Shown: positions 1 through 9,773 of the stretch, piece after piece
How positions within the stretch are numbered: the stretch's first letter is position 1
How the letters are laid out: each line of letters starts with the position of its first letter
Source of the DNA: an uncultured Bacteroidia bacterium
GTDB lineage: Bacteria; Bacteroidota; Bacteroidia; Bacteroidales; CAJPTX01
DNA: 26,579 nucleotides
NCBI GenBank assembly: GCA_947252645.1
Contig: CAMXWF010000021.1
Span: 1-26,579 of the forward strand
Direction: 5' to 3'
Made by a program: the position numbers and the translations under genes
The notes under the pieces: generated by a model
What the model saw: only the letters and a program-made list of their open reading frames with translations
The model's database searches: none
What the model was told of the DNA's origin: nothing

Positions 1-60
1 CCCTCGCTCAAACGCAAGTGCAAAGGTAGATCTTCCCTACGTATCCACCAAATCTTAACA
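1..60 (-). promoter_or_regulatory. Bacteroidota-type promoter firing left out of the window
   Basis: Read on the minus strand, a TTTG (-33 element, complement of 49-52) is followed after 20 nt by TACCTTTG (-7 element, complement of 21-28). This matches the Bacteroidota housekeeping sigma consensus TTTG-N19-23-TAnnTTTG in both boxes and in spacing. Transcription would start near position 14 and run off the left edge, so the gene served lies outside the window. It is the best-matching promoter in the window. Confidence 0.65.
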
Positions 61-539
61 ACTCCAGTGGCCCTATCTATTGCTCCGTTTTCTCCTTATC
101 GTACTGACTCTCTAGAAGAAAAATTTTTACCGAGGTGCTGAAATTTCTATTGCCATTTCGGCCTTGAGGGCCTAATAAAGGCTCTTTGGAGACCAGGGAA
201 ATGGGCCTCTGAAGGGTGAAACTGAGCAAAAAAATGCGCGGCGCACGGCAAAGAAGCGGAAAACGGGCATTTTTCCTCTGTTCTGCGATGCCAACCAGAC
301 CATCCTCTGGACTGGCACAGGGGACAAAGGGGTGGCACGGCGCAGAGCAACCCGCAGCCATGCGGAACTGCATCGCATTAGGCAACACGTACGGACGGCA
401 ACCCAAGCATCGCACAGACACCCAAAAGCCATTGGCGCGACAGGTTGGATACGCCTTGCTTTCGTATCTGGGGGCTATACCAAATTGTTTCTCACGCAGC
501 GTCCCAAGCTCTCCTTGGGTCTAACCATACCATACAATT
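61..539. other. Gene-free 3' flank of the giant secreted protein gene
   Basis: No open frame here has recognisable protein features, and the short frames overlap one another on both strands. A small hairpin with arms CCCAAG/CTTGGG and a 5-nt loop lies at 503-519, downstream of the giant gene. On minus, a short GC-rich palindrome around 236-247 runs into seven T residues near 229-235 and could be a weak terminator, but its stem is only about 4 bp. I see no tRNA or rRNA. Confidence 0.5.
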
Positions 540-569
540 ACGGCTGGCCACCCGAGGGTGACCAGCCGT
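540..569 (-). terminator. Hairpin downstream of the giant gene, likely its transcription end
   Basis: Read on minus, ACGGCTGGTCACC pairs with GGTGGCCAGCCGT around a CTCG loop: a 13-bp stem with one G-U wobble, 33 nt past the stop codon. The wobble is tolerated only in the minus-strand RNA (the plus-strand RNA would have a C-A mismatch), which supports the orientation. The tail AATTGTATGG is not a clean U-run, so this may be a processing or stability hairpin rather than a classical intrinsic terminator. Confidence 0.55.
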
Positions 570-602
570 CTGTACGCCCAGCGTGCTGCTACCGCCAGGC
601 GC

Positions 603-3600
603 CTACTGCTTGACAAAAATCAGGGTGCGCTGTGCGCCATCACTGCTCCGAACCTGGAGGAGGTACACCCCGGTGCGCAAAGTGGATACGTCGACCCACG
701 GAGTGCCAAGGGCCAAGCGGCCACTAGCTACCGACTGACCCGCAGCCGTGTAGACCACGTAATCCAGGGGTACCGTGGCATTCGACAGCCAGAGCCTATC
801 CGTGGCCGGGTTAGGATAGAGGGCTAAACCAGCTAAGAGGGTGGCTTCGATGGGCGTTTCCTGCTTCCCCGGCTTCTGGCGATAGAAAGCCTTCACCTCC
901 ACGTTGCCCCGCACGAACCAGAGGCCATCGCGCTCCAGGACTGCTCCAACTACCGTTAGGGAATCCTTCGGCAGCGGTTTTCCCCCAAACGTGGCGCTGA
1001 TGGCCAGTTTATCACCCGCACAGAGCCTATCGCCCACGGCGAGCTGCTTACCACCCAGCAATACCACGACTTTCCCAGCATCGACCGGCTCAAAGCTCAC
1101 CTGCGCAAGACTATAGGTCAGCGGGCCACGGAGCTTCACGCGTACAGTAATATTATCTACTACGGTATATGTGCCATCGGCGTTCTTTTCCAATCCACCG
1201 AGCTCTGTCTTATCCTCCAGCAGGATGTAATCCATAGCCGGGGCGATTTCAAGGGTCACAACGTCGCCCTGCTTGGCATGATCGCCCCCCCCGATTGGGC
1301 TCCCATCGGCTCGTCGTAACGTGATGGTAGCCGCCGCTGGCATTGCCGAAAGCTCAATGACCGCGTATTCGGGCGTGGATGCCACGCTGAAGGAAGCCTT
1401 CACGCTCACATCGCCACTCCCATCGACCACCCACACATCGGTTGTACCCCTACGCGTGGCATTAGTCACCTCAACCTTATCCACCGTATAGCCACTCTTG
1501 GGCGTGGCCACAACGGTTAGCTCATCGCCGGTCTTAAGCTCCGCTCCTACCAACACCTCCTGACCTGCTCTGGTCACCTTGACCTCGCCCTGCTTGGAGT
1601 CGAATGTAACCTCCGCGAGCTTACAAGTGACACTCTTCCCATAGCGCAACGTCAGCTTCACCCATTCCACGCGGCCCAGCTGCTCCAGCTTGAAAGTCAA
1701 CGTTTCCTCGGCCGCCGGGGCATCGGGGTTCCACCCCTTGACGTGCAATTCAGTCCCCTCCAGCGAAAGCGACACCCCCCCAACACTAGAGTTCACGGTG
1801 CCCCCTTCCGCTGTCGCCGCAGTGACGGATGCCTTATCCTGCGCAAGCGTGGTGTAGGAGAGCAAATTACAGGACACATCGGGGGCTACCACATTGAGCG
1901 TACTCTCCGCCTGCGGCCTAGTAGCCCCTATCTCATCCACCGCGAGATAATTGGGGAAAAACTGTCCATCGCCATTGGTCTGGTAGCCCTCCACCATGAA
2001 TGCGAGGCGCTTGACCTTCCCCAGGGACGAGAGGTCTACCCAGGCCCACTCCTCCAGCGCGTAGCGTTGGGCGGGGTCGGAAGGCCTATAGTCCACAAGG
2101 TACTTCTCCAGCTGCTTCCCGTTGTCGGCGGTGATGGTCACCTTGAAGTAGTCACCCTCCCCGAACGGCTGGTTCTTCCCCATACCTGGCCCCTTTTTCA
2201 CGGTGTTGATACCCCAGGCAGTGTTGGTAAGGTAGAGCCCCGGGAGCTCGATACCGCTGAGGGTAGAGGTCACTTCGACCACCGAGCGCTGCTCGGGCTG
2301 CGCACCACCGTACGTGGAGTGGTATAGCACGCCGTACGTGGACGTACCGCAGGCCCCATGGCCAGCCGCCGAGCGCGTATCCTGGGTAGCATGGTCGGCA
2401 GCCCACGCGGTGCTGGTCTGGTTGGAGTACGCAAAGCCGTGCCATGAGTGGTAGAGTGGTTCACTGTAGGTAGAAAAGCTAAAGGAACCCGAGGTGTAGT
2501 GCTCCACCCCACCGCTAAAGCTGCCCTTCCAATACTCCTCGGCCCTAAGCTGCTTGCCCACATCCTCGAAGGAAGCCACCTGGAGCGTAGAGGCCTCAAG
2601 GACAAGGGGTATCCTGATGCTGCTAGTTTGCCCCTCCGCATCTGCTATGCGACACTCCAGAACGCCCACCTTGCGCAAGGCGGAACTCTCTAGCGTGTAG
2701 CCATCGCCCTGCTTGGAGTCGTCAAAATACCAGGCTAGCTGCAGCGGGTAGGCCCCGCCATAGATATACTGCGCCTCCACCTTAAGGGGCTTGGTCTCAT
2801 CCTGCGGGATGGTAACAAAGGCCGGAACCTGCACTCGAGGCTCAGGCTTGGGCGTACCCACCTCTAGCAGCGTAACCTCTACGCCGGCCTCTTTATCTAG
2901 CCTTAGGGCTATGAGCTTCTTATCCTTGAGGCTGAACCAAGCGGGCTTACCCTCTGTGGAAGGTAGGGTAAGCGTTTCACTCTGCGAGGCCTCCCTGCGC
3001 ATCAACGTCAGCTTGACCTCACCGTTGGAAGCCAAGGCCAAGCCTGGGATAGTGTACTCGTACCTGGGGCCCTGCTCGCGCACCGTGGCCCTGTTGCCCT
3101 CCATGTGCCAGCCTTTACTCCCTACCCCAGCCACCAAGTCGAAGACGGGGGAGGCAGATGCTTTCAACTCTGAAGACTCTATGGCCTGCGAACCCAAGAA
3201 GAACTCCTCCGGAGTCGTCCACACTGCGGGCTTGTAGCGCATGGGCTCATAGGGGAGGTCGGCAGGGGTAGTGAGGCTAAGTGCCTCCCAGAGCGATGGC
3301 TTCTCCCCCTCGGCATGCAAGCTGAAATGCAGCACATAGTCTGTGCCCGATTCTAGTCCAGGGAGCAGGAGCGGAGTGGCCGTCAGCTTGAGCAGCTCTA
3401 TCACGGCGGGGTCACCCGCACCTCCATCTAGCGGCACGCCCTTTTTGAGGATCTTGTAGCTCATTTGGCAATTCTCTGAGGCATCAAGCAGAATCTGCGC
3501 CGCATCGCTGTATAGTGCCTCAATGCGTGGGTAGCCATTCATCATGAGCAGAAGCGGCGTGCCCGCGGCAAGTGTCTGAAAATCAAGTGCGACCTGTAGC

Positions 3601-6600
3601 TCCTCGCCGGTGGGGGCCACCAGTAGGAGGTGAAGCTTGTAGCTTGTGCCAGGCGTTAGCGCATCCAAGCGGAACGGGAAGGGCTTGCTGTCGTACACGC
3701 TGAGAGTGGGTGCCTTGCGTAGGGCCTCAGCATCGGGCGTCTCGTTGGCCGGGAGCGGCAGGACGTGCAGCATGTAGGGCAACGAGGCCGCCAGCTCCGC
3801 CTCCACAAAGTCCTCACCCACACGGCGTAGGGCGGGGAATCCGCTCGAGATTACAAAATCAACCTTCTTGTACTCAAAGGCCCCCACCGTTGGCTCATTA
3901 GCACGCGGTGCGCCCTCCAGATCTTTCTCCACGCCCTGCACTTGCGCTGAAGCCTGCAGGTTGACCAGCAAATGCCAATCGCGCGATGCATCTAGGAAAT
4001 TTGCCTGGCGGAAAACGGTTTCCGAAAAAGCCGAGAGCTGCTGTAGCTCCGCAAGCCCTTTGGTTTTTTTATTTACCACCGCAACGTTTGTCTGATCAGT
4101 CGTCGTCCAGAAAAAGTTGCCGCGCAGGGTAATACCCTCTAGGGCGTCACTTTTGCTCCAAAGTACAGAGCCAGCACCTAGTTTCTGCACCAGATTATTG
4201 CTCAGCTCTATAGCCGTACCATACGGATAGAGCTGAACACCTCTTGCGTTGCCTTGAATCGCAGGCCCCAGCACCACCGTGTTGTGGGCCATGGTGACGT
4301 AGGCCTGATCTTTCGCCCATTCCTCTTTCTGTACTCCCAACGTCAAGGCATAGGAGCCACCCTTGGAATTGTAACGATCCATGTAGACCACGTTGTTCGC
4401 AATTAGAATCCTTTCCGAGGATGAACCTTGAACACAACCCATGCGCTCTCTAGTGGCTATTCCAAAGAAGTTAAACTTGCCATTGTAGCTGCTATTCTGC
4501 AAGCTGATAGTATTGCGGGCGATGAGCCCAGGCCCCGCGATGCGCACGATGTCGATGGCCTTAAAGTCGAACATGGGCTCTATCTTCGTCACCTCTATAC
4601 GATTGTCCACCACCTCGAGATCCTGCCCATCACCCAGGAAGATGGCCTTGTTGGCCTGGTTGAGGAAGTGGTTCTTGCGTGCCCTCAGCCCCAAGGAGGG
4701 GCGATTTTTTTCATAGGTCGAGGCCCCCGAATAGAGGCCAAAAGCCCCCCCAAGCACCTCGCACCCCTCCAGTGTGATGTAATCAGTCGGGAGTTGGCTA
4801 TCGGGGAGTGAGCAAAGGTAGAGCACGTGGGGAGTCTCTTTAGTGGACGTCTTGTATATACTAGGCATCTCCAGCTTGCAGCCCGAAATGGTGATATGGT
4901 GGCTGCCCTCGCACACGCTCACCCCGGCATACATCATCGAGTTGCTGGAGGTCACCGTCAGATTCTTCAGCGTGAAATGACTCACCCCCCGCAACGTCAA
5001 CACGCCACCGTAACCCTCGAGAGGCTTGGATTTGTAGGGATCCTCAGAATGGATGACCACGTCCTCCGGCTTGCCCGACTCCGCCTGGAGCGTAATGGTG
5101 TTGATAGCCGAGCTCCCAGCTATGACCGGTATTACCACCCGCTCCCCATAGCTGCCCGTGCGCATGTTGAGCGTCACGGCCCCCGCCAGCCCCTTACGTG
5201 CCAAATCAGCAACAGCCGCCTCTAGCGTGGCGTAATTGGGGGTATCCCCACCGATGGTGTAAACGCCCTTCATGCCCTCTCCTGAGACCCCCAGCGTACT
5301 CTCGTTGCCCGCCGTGAGGGGATACTCCTTGCCGTCAGAAGCCTTCATCCCCTCGCAGCGAAGAGTAAGCTTGGCACCAGGGAGGGCCGTTGACGCCACG
5401 TCGTAGGTGACCCATATATAGCTGGTAACCGATAGCGCTAGCGCAGAGGGCTTACACGTGGCTGTCATCCCCTCCGCGGGCTTCACCTCACCCAAGAGCA
5501 CGGGGAAGGTAAAGAGTTGATTGCGCCCCGTAGTCCAGCATTGGATGCGCGTAATGTCGGCAGCCTTGGTGTCGGGGCCTAGCGCTAGCTTCACCTCGGC
5601 CAAGGAGATGTCGCCCGAAGTGCCATCGGCCCTAACTGCCAACCGGAACGCCTTCACCCCCTCCTCGCCTACGCGGATAGCCCGCGGAGCCGGGTAAGCT
5701 AGCTGGCACGCCACGCTCTCCACCGCTGCCGCAGTAGGCGTGAGGGGGATCACTTCGATCTCCCAGCCAAAATATTTTATCCCTGTGCTGCTTGACGTAG
5801 GCGCATCATACATCACGGATATCGGAGTCCCCGGCGCGGTCGACATGATGGCTACATCCTCCTTCACCTCCACGCGGTACTCAAAGAGCTTCTTGCCCGA
5901 AGTACCAGTGCCCTCATAGACGAAGAAACGGGATTTGGAACCATGCAAGGGGAGCTTGGCCTTGTGGATAACCAGCTTCAGTAGTTGGCCCGCACCGGGC
6001 GTAAAGGTGACCGCGCCGCGGTGCTCCGTAGTGGCATTGCCTTCCGCACCGCCATCATCGTAGAACAGGAACGGAGTAGTAGCATCCACTTGATCATCGC
6101 CCCTAAAGAGGTAGGCCAGCTGGACCACACGTTGGCCCACGGGATCGCCCTCGCGACCGAGCTGCCGCACCTGGTCGCCCACCTTGATGGCCATCACCGA
6201 GCCATCTACCACGGTCCCGTTGGCGGCATCAGCGGCCAAGGTCACGGCCACCCACAGGTAGTTGTCACCTGCCTTGAGCTCGTAGGGCTTGGGGAGTTTC
6301 AAGACAACCTCCCTAGATGTCACGGCCGCCTCATGCAATGGCTTCGCCGTGCTGAACTCTGCACTCTCCGTGGCGTAGAGGTGGACCTTCTGAATATGCT
6401 CGGTAAGCTTCAGCTTCAGCTCGGAGAGCACCAGGGGTGGTTGGTCAAACTCCGTGGTAAGCTTCACCTGGAGCAGCCGCTCGACCTTCCCCACCTGCGC
6501 GATGGGGGCCGTGGTAGCCTGCGACACCGCAATCTCCTTAAGCTCCATTGGCGCCAGCTTCACTTCGCGGACATGCGCATGGAATCCCTTACCCTTGTTG

Positions 6601-9600
6601 CCGTTGGCCTTGAAAACCACTGTGAGTGCCTTGTCTCCTCCTTTAGGCCGGTATTTAGTCTGGGTGGGCAAGGAGTTCACCTTGCCCTTCACTTCCAGCA
6701 GCGGCGTACCCTCGGCCTTGTCCCCAGAGTAGACCATAAACTCAGAGAACGTAGAGCCGCTCACATCATTGAAGCCAAAATCCCCGAAGAACTCCAGTTC
6801 CACCGCGTTCCCCGATGTATGCGGTGCCAGAATGACCGTGCCGCCCTTGGTGTCGAGGTCGTACCTAGCATAGTACTTGCTGTAGGGCTTGTGGGTAAGC
6901 TCCCATGCCGCCCCTATGGTGAGGTTGAGGGGTTGGTCGTTTTCCAGCTGGTAGAGGTTTACCACCTTGCGCGCCTGGGCCATGGCAAGCCCCCCTTCAG
7001 GGTAGCTCTTCCCGTTGCTACAGGAGAAGCTGATATCTTTGGCCTCCAGCAAGGTGCCGTCCTGCAGCGCAGGTAGTCCCGTTACCTCCACGAGCACCAG
7101 GTTCTCCCCCACGCGCAAAGGCTTCGCAGGCGTCAGGTCCAGCTCCACCCTGTCGGACGTAATGGCCGCCTGCGTCCCCAAGAGGGCAAGCTTCTTCTCC
7201 GCCATCGCATCATACAGATAGGCCTGCACGGCGCAGATGGACTTTACGCATTCCGGGATAGTGAGGCTTAGCTTGGTGAGCGTGAGAGGAGCCTCCGCCC
7301 CCTTGGCCTCCACGTCGAGCAGGGCAAGCACCCCAGAAAGCGCTGCTCTCGGGCTGGGCGATGGGGCTGGCTTCTCCTGAACTGAAACAATATCCATGGG
7401 CTCGGGCTCCACCTCATACACTGCGCACTTAAAGCCCTTAGCAGTGGCCTTGGGCGATTTAAAGTAAAGCGCAAGACTCCCATCTGGGCTGTTGGAAACC
7501 AACGTCACCGGGCGATACATGCCCTTCTGGTAGCGCCAGAGCTCGTGTTCAGGTAGGGCCTCTGGGCCATTGTAGCACCGGAGCTGGTCGTTGTCAGCAG
7601 GGTCTACGGCCGCATTGACGAGCTGCATCTCGGAGATCACTACCTGGATACGCTTGCCGCTATGCTTGGGGGTAAGAACGCACGCGCCCTCAAAGCCCGC
7701 GGTGGGGTTGCCTTCAGGGCCCCCATCATCGTAGAGGAGGAGCTGCCCGTCGACTGTGAACTCGTGCTTCCCATTCTCCATGAGGTAAATCGGCGTCACA
7801 ATCCATGCAGGGGCCGCGCTGAGTGCCCCATCCTGCGCGGAAATCCACTTGGCACTGCCCGCGAGCTGGTATTCCTGCACAGCCACATGCCAAGGGCCAG
7901 AGACGACCTTGGCCGTCTCCGCCACGTCCACCGCCACGTAGAGGGTCGCATCCCCCGATACTGGCATCTCCTTAGAGAAAGTAACCTCCGCAACCTCCCC
8001 GGGCGCAGCCACTGAGCCCAGCTTGTTGGCCTCCTCGAGCTGCCATTGGCCGCCATAGTTCTTCTTGGCCGCAGAATAGACACTCAGGCTCTTGATGCTA
8101 CCGGCATTGGTGAGCTTGAGGCGGAGCGCAGTCAGCGCCCTCTGCTGCTCAAGCCCCCTGGTAGAAAACGCCACCGTGTGCGTTACCTGCTTCTCAGCGC
8201 CAGAGTACAGGGAAGTCGTCCCCTGCTCCACGCTGGAGGTTAGCACCTTGGTGACCTGCCAGGCCTCAGGCTTCACGCTGCTCACCTGGGCCTCCCAGCC
8301 AGCCCTAGAGCCCATGTATCCGCTAGACGAAGACCCCTTCGGGTTAAACACCACCAGCAGCTTGCCCTCGCCCTCAGTCAGTAAGCCGCGGAGCGGGTGC
8401 TCTTTAAGCTGCTTGAGGACATCCTCTGCGCTGAGCCTCCATGTGATCACGGCCTCGAACAGCACCTTCTCTGGCAATGGCTTATCGCCCCTATAGATGC
8501 GGAACTCCGCGTTGTTTGCTAGGTCGAAGCCTGAAAAGTCCAGCTGCACCACCTCGCTAGCCCTTGGGACGAAGAGGATTGAACGGTCGTCATTACCAGA
8601 AACATAGGCCCCCTTCTCATTTCTCGCCGGGCGGAAGTCCTGCGCTTCGCCTACCTCCTCCTCTGCGCTGCCGGTTTCTAGCACTATGGCGTGGTCTATT
8701 GGGATGCTCACCTCCCCCGAAAGCTTGTACACAGGCATGCTGTGGCCTGCTGAAGTCTTGTCATCGTGGATGGTAAACGCCAACGGGCTAACCCCCAGCT
8801 GCGAAATGTCCAGCGGAATCTTCCCCATGTCGGCTACCACCGCGAAGTGGTGCCAGCCGGCCTTCAGCTTAGTCGTGGAGGCCAAGGCAACCTTCCTGCC
8901 TGCGGGCACAGCTTCAGCTAGCAGACTCCACTTCGTGCGGTCGGTCACCCCAGGCGTAGGTAGCTCATAGAGGTATAGCTTCTGCATGCCGCTAGCATCG
9001 CTGGAGAGCTGGAAGCTCAGCTCCTCCACGACGCCCTCCCCGATGCCCGCCAAGAGGGATGAAAAGCGAAGAAGCTCCTGACCGGCCTTCTGGGCCCGTA
9101 GCGCCCCACCCAAAAAGGGCTGGGGCATCCATATAGAAGGAGACGGCGCGCCCACAGTGGCTGGATCCGCCGAGACCCTGTCCACTCTAGCGCACCAGCC
9201 CGCGCGACCCTTCGCAGGCCCATGCTGGACGCCCTTGGGATCGAACACCACCGTGAGCGCACCGTGATCCTTATCTTGTTGCCCTACTATGTAAACCCAC
9301 TCCCGAGGTCCCTTGGCCACATCGTAGACGGGCTGGGCACTCGAAACGCCATCCCACACCCCAAGATACACTTGGAACTGGGCCTCGGGCGCAAGCTCCA
9401 GCCACTCCAAGGAGAGTGCTGCCACGGCTCCTGCCGCGCCAGGCTTAAAAATCGTCCACTGCTGGCCTGCGGTGCTCACATAGCTCTGCCCTACCATCTG
9501 CGGACCAAAATCCACCCCGCAACGCAGCTCCAGCGTTTGCGTCCCGGGCACCGAGTACACCGCTTGACCTATAGCGACAGAGCCACCTGCCGCCCAGAGT

Positions 9601-9632
9601 AACACTAGTAGGGAAAACAACACGCGCCGCAT
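603..9632 (-). CDS. Giant T9SS-secreted modular protein with CUB-like repeats, beta-helix and DUF4465-like domain
   Basis: 3009 residues. The ATG at 9632 is chosen over an upstream in-frame start because GAGGAGGA lies 7 nt before it and it begins a normal signal peptide (RR, then FSLLVLLWAAGG). Approximate domains: CUB-like folds near 35-150, 340-455, 627-745, 917-1020 and 1185-1294, two of them opening with YDDGGxEGN. These alternate with domains resembling the N-terminal neck of Bacteroidota sialidases (phrases such as LKAGDNYLWVAV). A right-handed beta-helix follows at 1457-1917, then Fn3/Ig-like segments to 2350. A DUF4465-like domain at 2352-2575 shows YWKGSFSGG, GFAYSN, GLYLTNT, WVDLSSLG and a late aspartate (AVDEIGA). 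Three bacterial beta-repeats occupy 2667-2925. A type A T9SS sorting domain at 2934-3009 shows LYPNPATDRL, YTAAGQ and LRTGVYLLQV. The cell surface is the expected location. A cobalamin riboswitch precedes the gene, so expression should fall when B12 is plentiful. A role in B12 capture is inference; adhesion is the alternative. Confidence 0.85.
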   Translation of the reverse strand: MRRVLFSLLVLLWAAGGSVAIGQAVYSVPGTQTLELRCGVDFGPQMVGQSYVSTAGQQWTIFKPGAAGAVAALSLEWLELAPEAQFQVYLGVWDGVSSAQPVYDVAKGPREWVYIVGQQDKDHGALTVVFDPKGVQHGPAKGRAGWCARVDRVSADPATVGAPSPSIWMPQPFLGGALRAQKAGQELLRFSSLLAGIGEGVVEELSFQLSSDASGMQKLYLYELPTPGVTDRTKWSLLAEAVPAGRKVALASTTKLKAGWHHFAVVADMGKIPLDISQLGVSPLAFTIHDDKTSAGHSMPVYKLSGEVSIPIDHAIVLETGSAEEEVGEAQDFRPARNEKGAYVSGNDDRSILFVPRASEVVQLDFSGFDLANNAEFRIYRGDKPLPEKVLFEAVITWRLSAEDVLKQLKEHPLRGLLTEGEGKLLVVFNPKGSSSSGYMGSRAGWEAQVSSVKPEAWQVTKVLTSSVEQGTTSLYSGAEKQVTHTVAFSTRGLEQQRALTALRLKLTNAGSIKSLSVYSAAKKNYGGQWQLEEANKLGSVAAPGEVAEVTFSKEMPVSGDATLYVAVDVAETAKVVSGPWHVAVQEYQLAGSAKWISAQDGALSAAPAWIVTPIYLMENGKHEFTVDGQLLLYDDGGPEGNPTAGFEGACVLTPKHSGKRIQVVISEMQLVNAAVDPADNDQLRCYNGPEALPEHELWRYQKGMYRPVTLVSNSPDGSLALYFKSPKATAKGFKCAVYEVEPEPMDIVSVQEKPAPSPSPRAALSGVLALLDVEAKGAEAPLTLTKLSLTIPECVKSICAVQAYLYDAMAEKKLALLGTQAAITSDRVELDLTPAKPLRVGENLVLVEVTGLPALQDGTLLEAKDISFSCSNGKSYPEGGLAMAQARKVVNLYQLENDQPLNLTIGAAWELTHKPYSKYYARYDLDTKGGTVILAPHTSGNAVELEFFGDFGFNDVSGSTFSEFMVYSGDKAEGTPLLEVKGKVNSLPTQTKYRPKGGDKALTVVFKANGNKGKGFHAHVREVKLAPMELKEIAVSQATTAPIAQVGKVERLLQVKLTTEFDQPPLVLSELKLKLTEHIQKVHLYATESAEFSTAKPLHEAAVTSREVVLKLPKPYELKAGDNYLWVAVTLAADAANGTVVDGSVMAIKVGDQVRQLGREGDPVGQRVVQLAYLFRGDDQVDATTPFLFYDDGGAEGNATTEHRGAVTFTPGAGQLLKLVIHKAKLPLHGSKSRFFVYEGTGTSGKKLFEYRVEVKEDVAIMSTAPGTPISVMYDAPTSSSTGIKYFGWEIEVIPLTPTAAAVESVACQLAYPAPRAIRVGEEGVKAFRLAVRADGTSGDISLAEVKLALGPDTKAADITRIQCWTTGRNQLFTFPVLLGEVKPAEGMTATCKPSALALSVTSYIWVTYDVASTALPGAKLTLRCEGMKASDGKEYPLTAGNESTLGVSGEGMKGVYTIGGDTPNYATLEAAVADLARKGLAGAVTLNMRTGSYGERVVIPVIAGSSAINTITLQAESGKPEDVVIHSEDPYKSKPLEGYGGVLTLRGVSHFTLKNLTVTSSNSMMYAGVSVCEGSHHITISGCKLEMPSIYKTSTKETPHVLYLCSLPDSQLPTDYITLEGCEVLGGAFGLYSGASTYEKNRPSLGLRARKNHFLNQANKAIFLGDGQDLEVVDNRIEVTKIEPMFDFKAIDIVRIAGPGLIARNTISLQNSSYNGKFNFFGIATRERMGCVQGSSSERILIANNVVYMDRYNSKGGSYALTLGVQKEEWAKDQAYVTMAHNTVVLGPAIQGNARGVQLYPYGTAIELSNNLVQKLGAGSVLWSKSDALEGITLRGNFFWTTTDQTNVAVVNKKTKGLAELQQLSAFSETVFRQANFLDASRDWHLLVNLQASAQVQGVEKDLEGAPRANEPTVGAFEYKKVDFVISSGFPALRRVGEDFVEAELAASLPYMLHVLPLPANETPDAEALRKAPTLSVYDSKPFPFRLDALTPGTSYKLHLLLVAPTGEELQVALDFQTLAAGTPLLLMMNGYPRIEALYSDAAQILLDASENCQMSYKILKKGVPLDGGAGDPAVIELLKLTATPLLLPGLESGTDYVLHFSLHAEGEKPSLWEALSLTTPADLPYEPMRYKPAVWTTPEEFFLGSQAIESSELKASASPVFDLVAGVGSKGWHMEGNRATVREQGPRYEYTIPGLALASNGEVKLTLMRREASQSETLTLPSTEGKPAWFSLKDKKLIALRLDKEAGVEVTLLEVGTPKPEPRVQVPAFVTIPQDETKPLKVEAQYIYGGAYPLQLAWYFDDSKQGDGYTLESSALRKVGVLECRIADAEGQTSSIRIPLVLEASTLQVASFEDVGKQLRAEEYWKGSFSGGVEHYTSGSFSFSTYSEPLYHSWHGFAYSNQTSTAWAADHATQDTRSAAGHGACGTSTYGVLYHSTYGGAQPEQRSVVEVTSTLSGIELPGLYLTNTAWGINTVKKGPGMGKNQPFGEGDYFKVTITADNGKQLEKYLVDYRPSDPAQRYALEEWAWVDLSSLGKVKRLAFMVEGYQTNGDGQFFPNYLAVDEIGATRPQAESTLNVVAPDVSCNLLSYTTLAQDKASVTAATAEGGTVNSSVGGVSLSLEGTELHVKGWNPDAPAAEETLTFKLEQLGRVEWVKLTLRYGKSVTCKLAEVTFDSKQGEVKVTRAGQEVLVGAELKTGDELTVVATPKSGYTVDKVEVTNATRRGTTDVWVVDGSGDVSVKASFSVASTPEYAVIELSAMPAAATITLRRADGSPIGGGDHAKQGDVVTLEIAPAMDYILLEDKTELGGLEKNADGTYTVVDNITVRVKLRGPLTYSLAQVSFEPVDAGKVVVLLGGKQLAVGDRLCAGDKLAISATFGGKPLPKDSLTVVGAVLERDGLWFVRGNVEVKAFYRQKPGKQETPIEATLLAGLALYPNPATDRLWLSNATVPLDYVVYTAAGQSVASGRLALGTPWVDVSTLRTGVYLLQVRSSDGAQRTLIFVKQ

Positions 9633-9692
9633 AGGCGTATCCTCCTCGTTAGACCTTAGACACCAACTCTGAGGATGACCCGTGGATGAGCA

Positions 9693-9712
9693 CCACCCAA
9701 CCCTATGGGTAG
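9693..9712 (-). other. Leader hairpin between riboswitch and start codon (proximal)
   Basis: Read on minus, CTACCCA pairs with TGGGTGG (one G-U) around the loop TAGGGT, 61 nt upstream of the chosen ATG. It may belong to the expression platform of the upstream riboswitch. No U-run follows, so it is not a simple terminator. Its function is unknown. Confidence 0.4.
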
Positions 9713-9714
9713 CA

Positions 9715-9739
9715 CCATGCGCTCCAACCGGAGGCATGG
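9715..9739 (-). other. Leader hairpin between riboswitch and start codon (distal)
   Basis: Read on minus, CCATGC+CTCC pairs with GGAG+GCATGG around a GGTT loop, with one bulged C: a 10-bp stem. It directly abuts the proximal leader hairpin. No U-run follows. Either hairpin could switch with the riboswitch 3' end, but I cannot fold the whole leader by eye. Confidence 0.45.
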
Positions 9740-9753
9740 CCAATCACCCCAGC

Positions 9754-9773
9754 GAGTCCAATCCTCGAGACTC
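9754..9773 (-). other. Candidate P13-type hairpin just 3' of the B12 box
   Basis: Read on minus, GAGTC pairs with GACTC around the 10-nt loop TCGAGGATTG, starting about 19 nt after the B12 box. In known cobalamin riboswitches a hairpin at this position (P13) offers its loop for a kissing contact with L5. I have not shown base complementarity to L5 here, so the assignment rests on position. Confidence 0.35.

Noticed and set aside
229..247. Intrinsic terminator on minus (GC palindrome followed by seven Ts)
   Set aside because: The stem is only about 4 bp with a 3-nt loop, too weak to list as a terminator.
5985..7076. 363-codon open frame on plus inside the giant gene
   Set aside because: It is an antisense shadow of a GC-rich gene: composition is skewed to His, Leu and Arg, with no domain or start signal.
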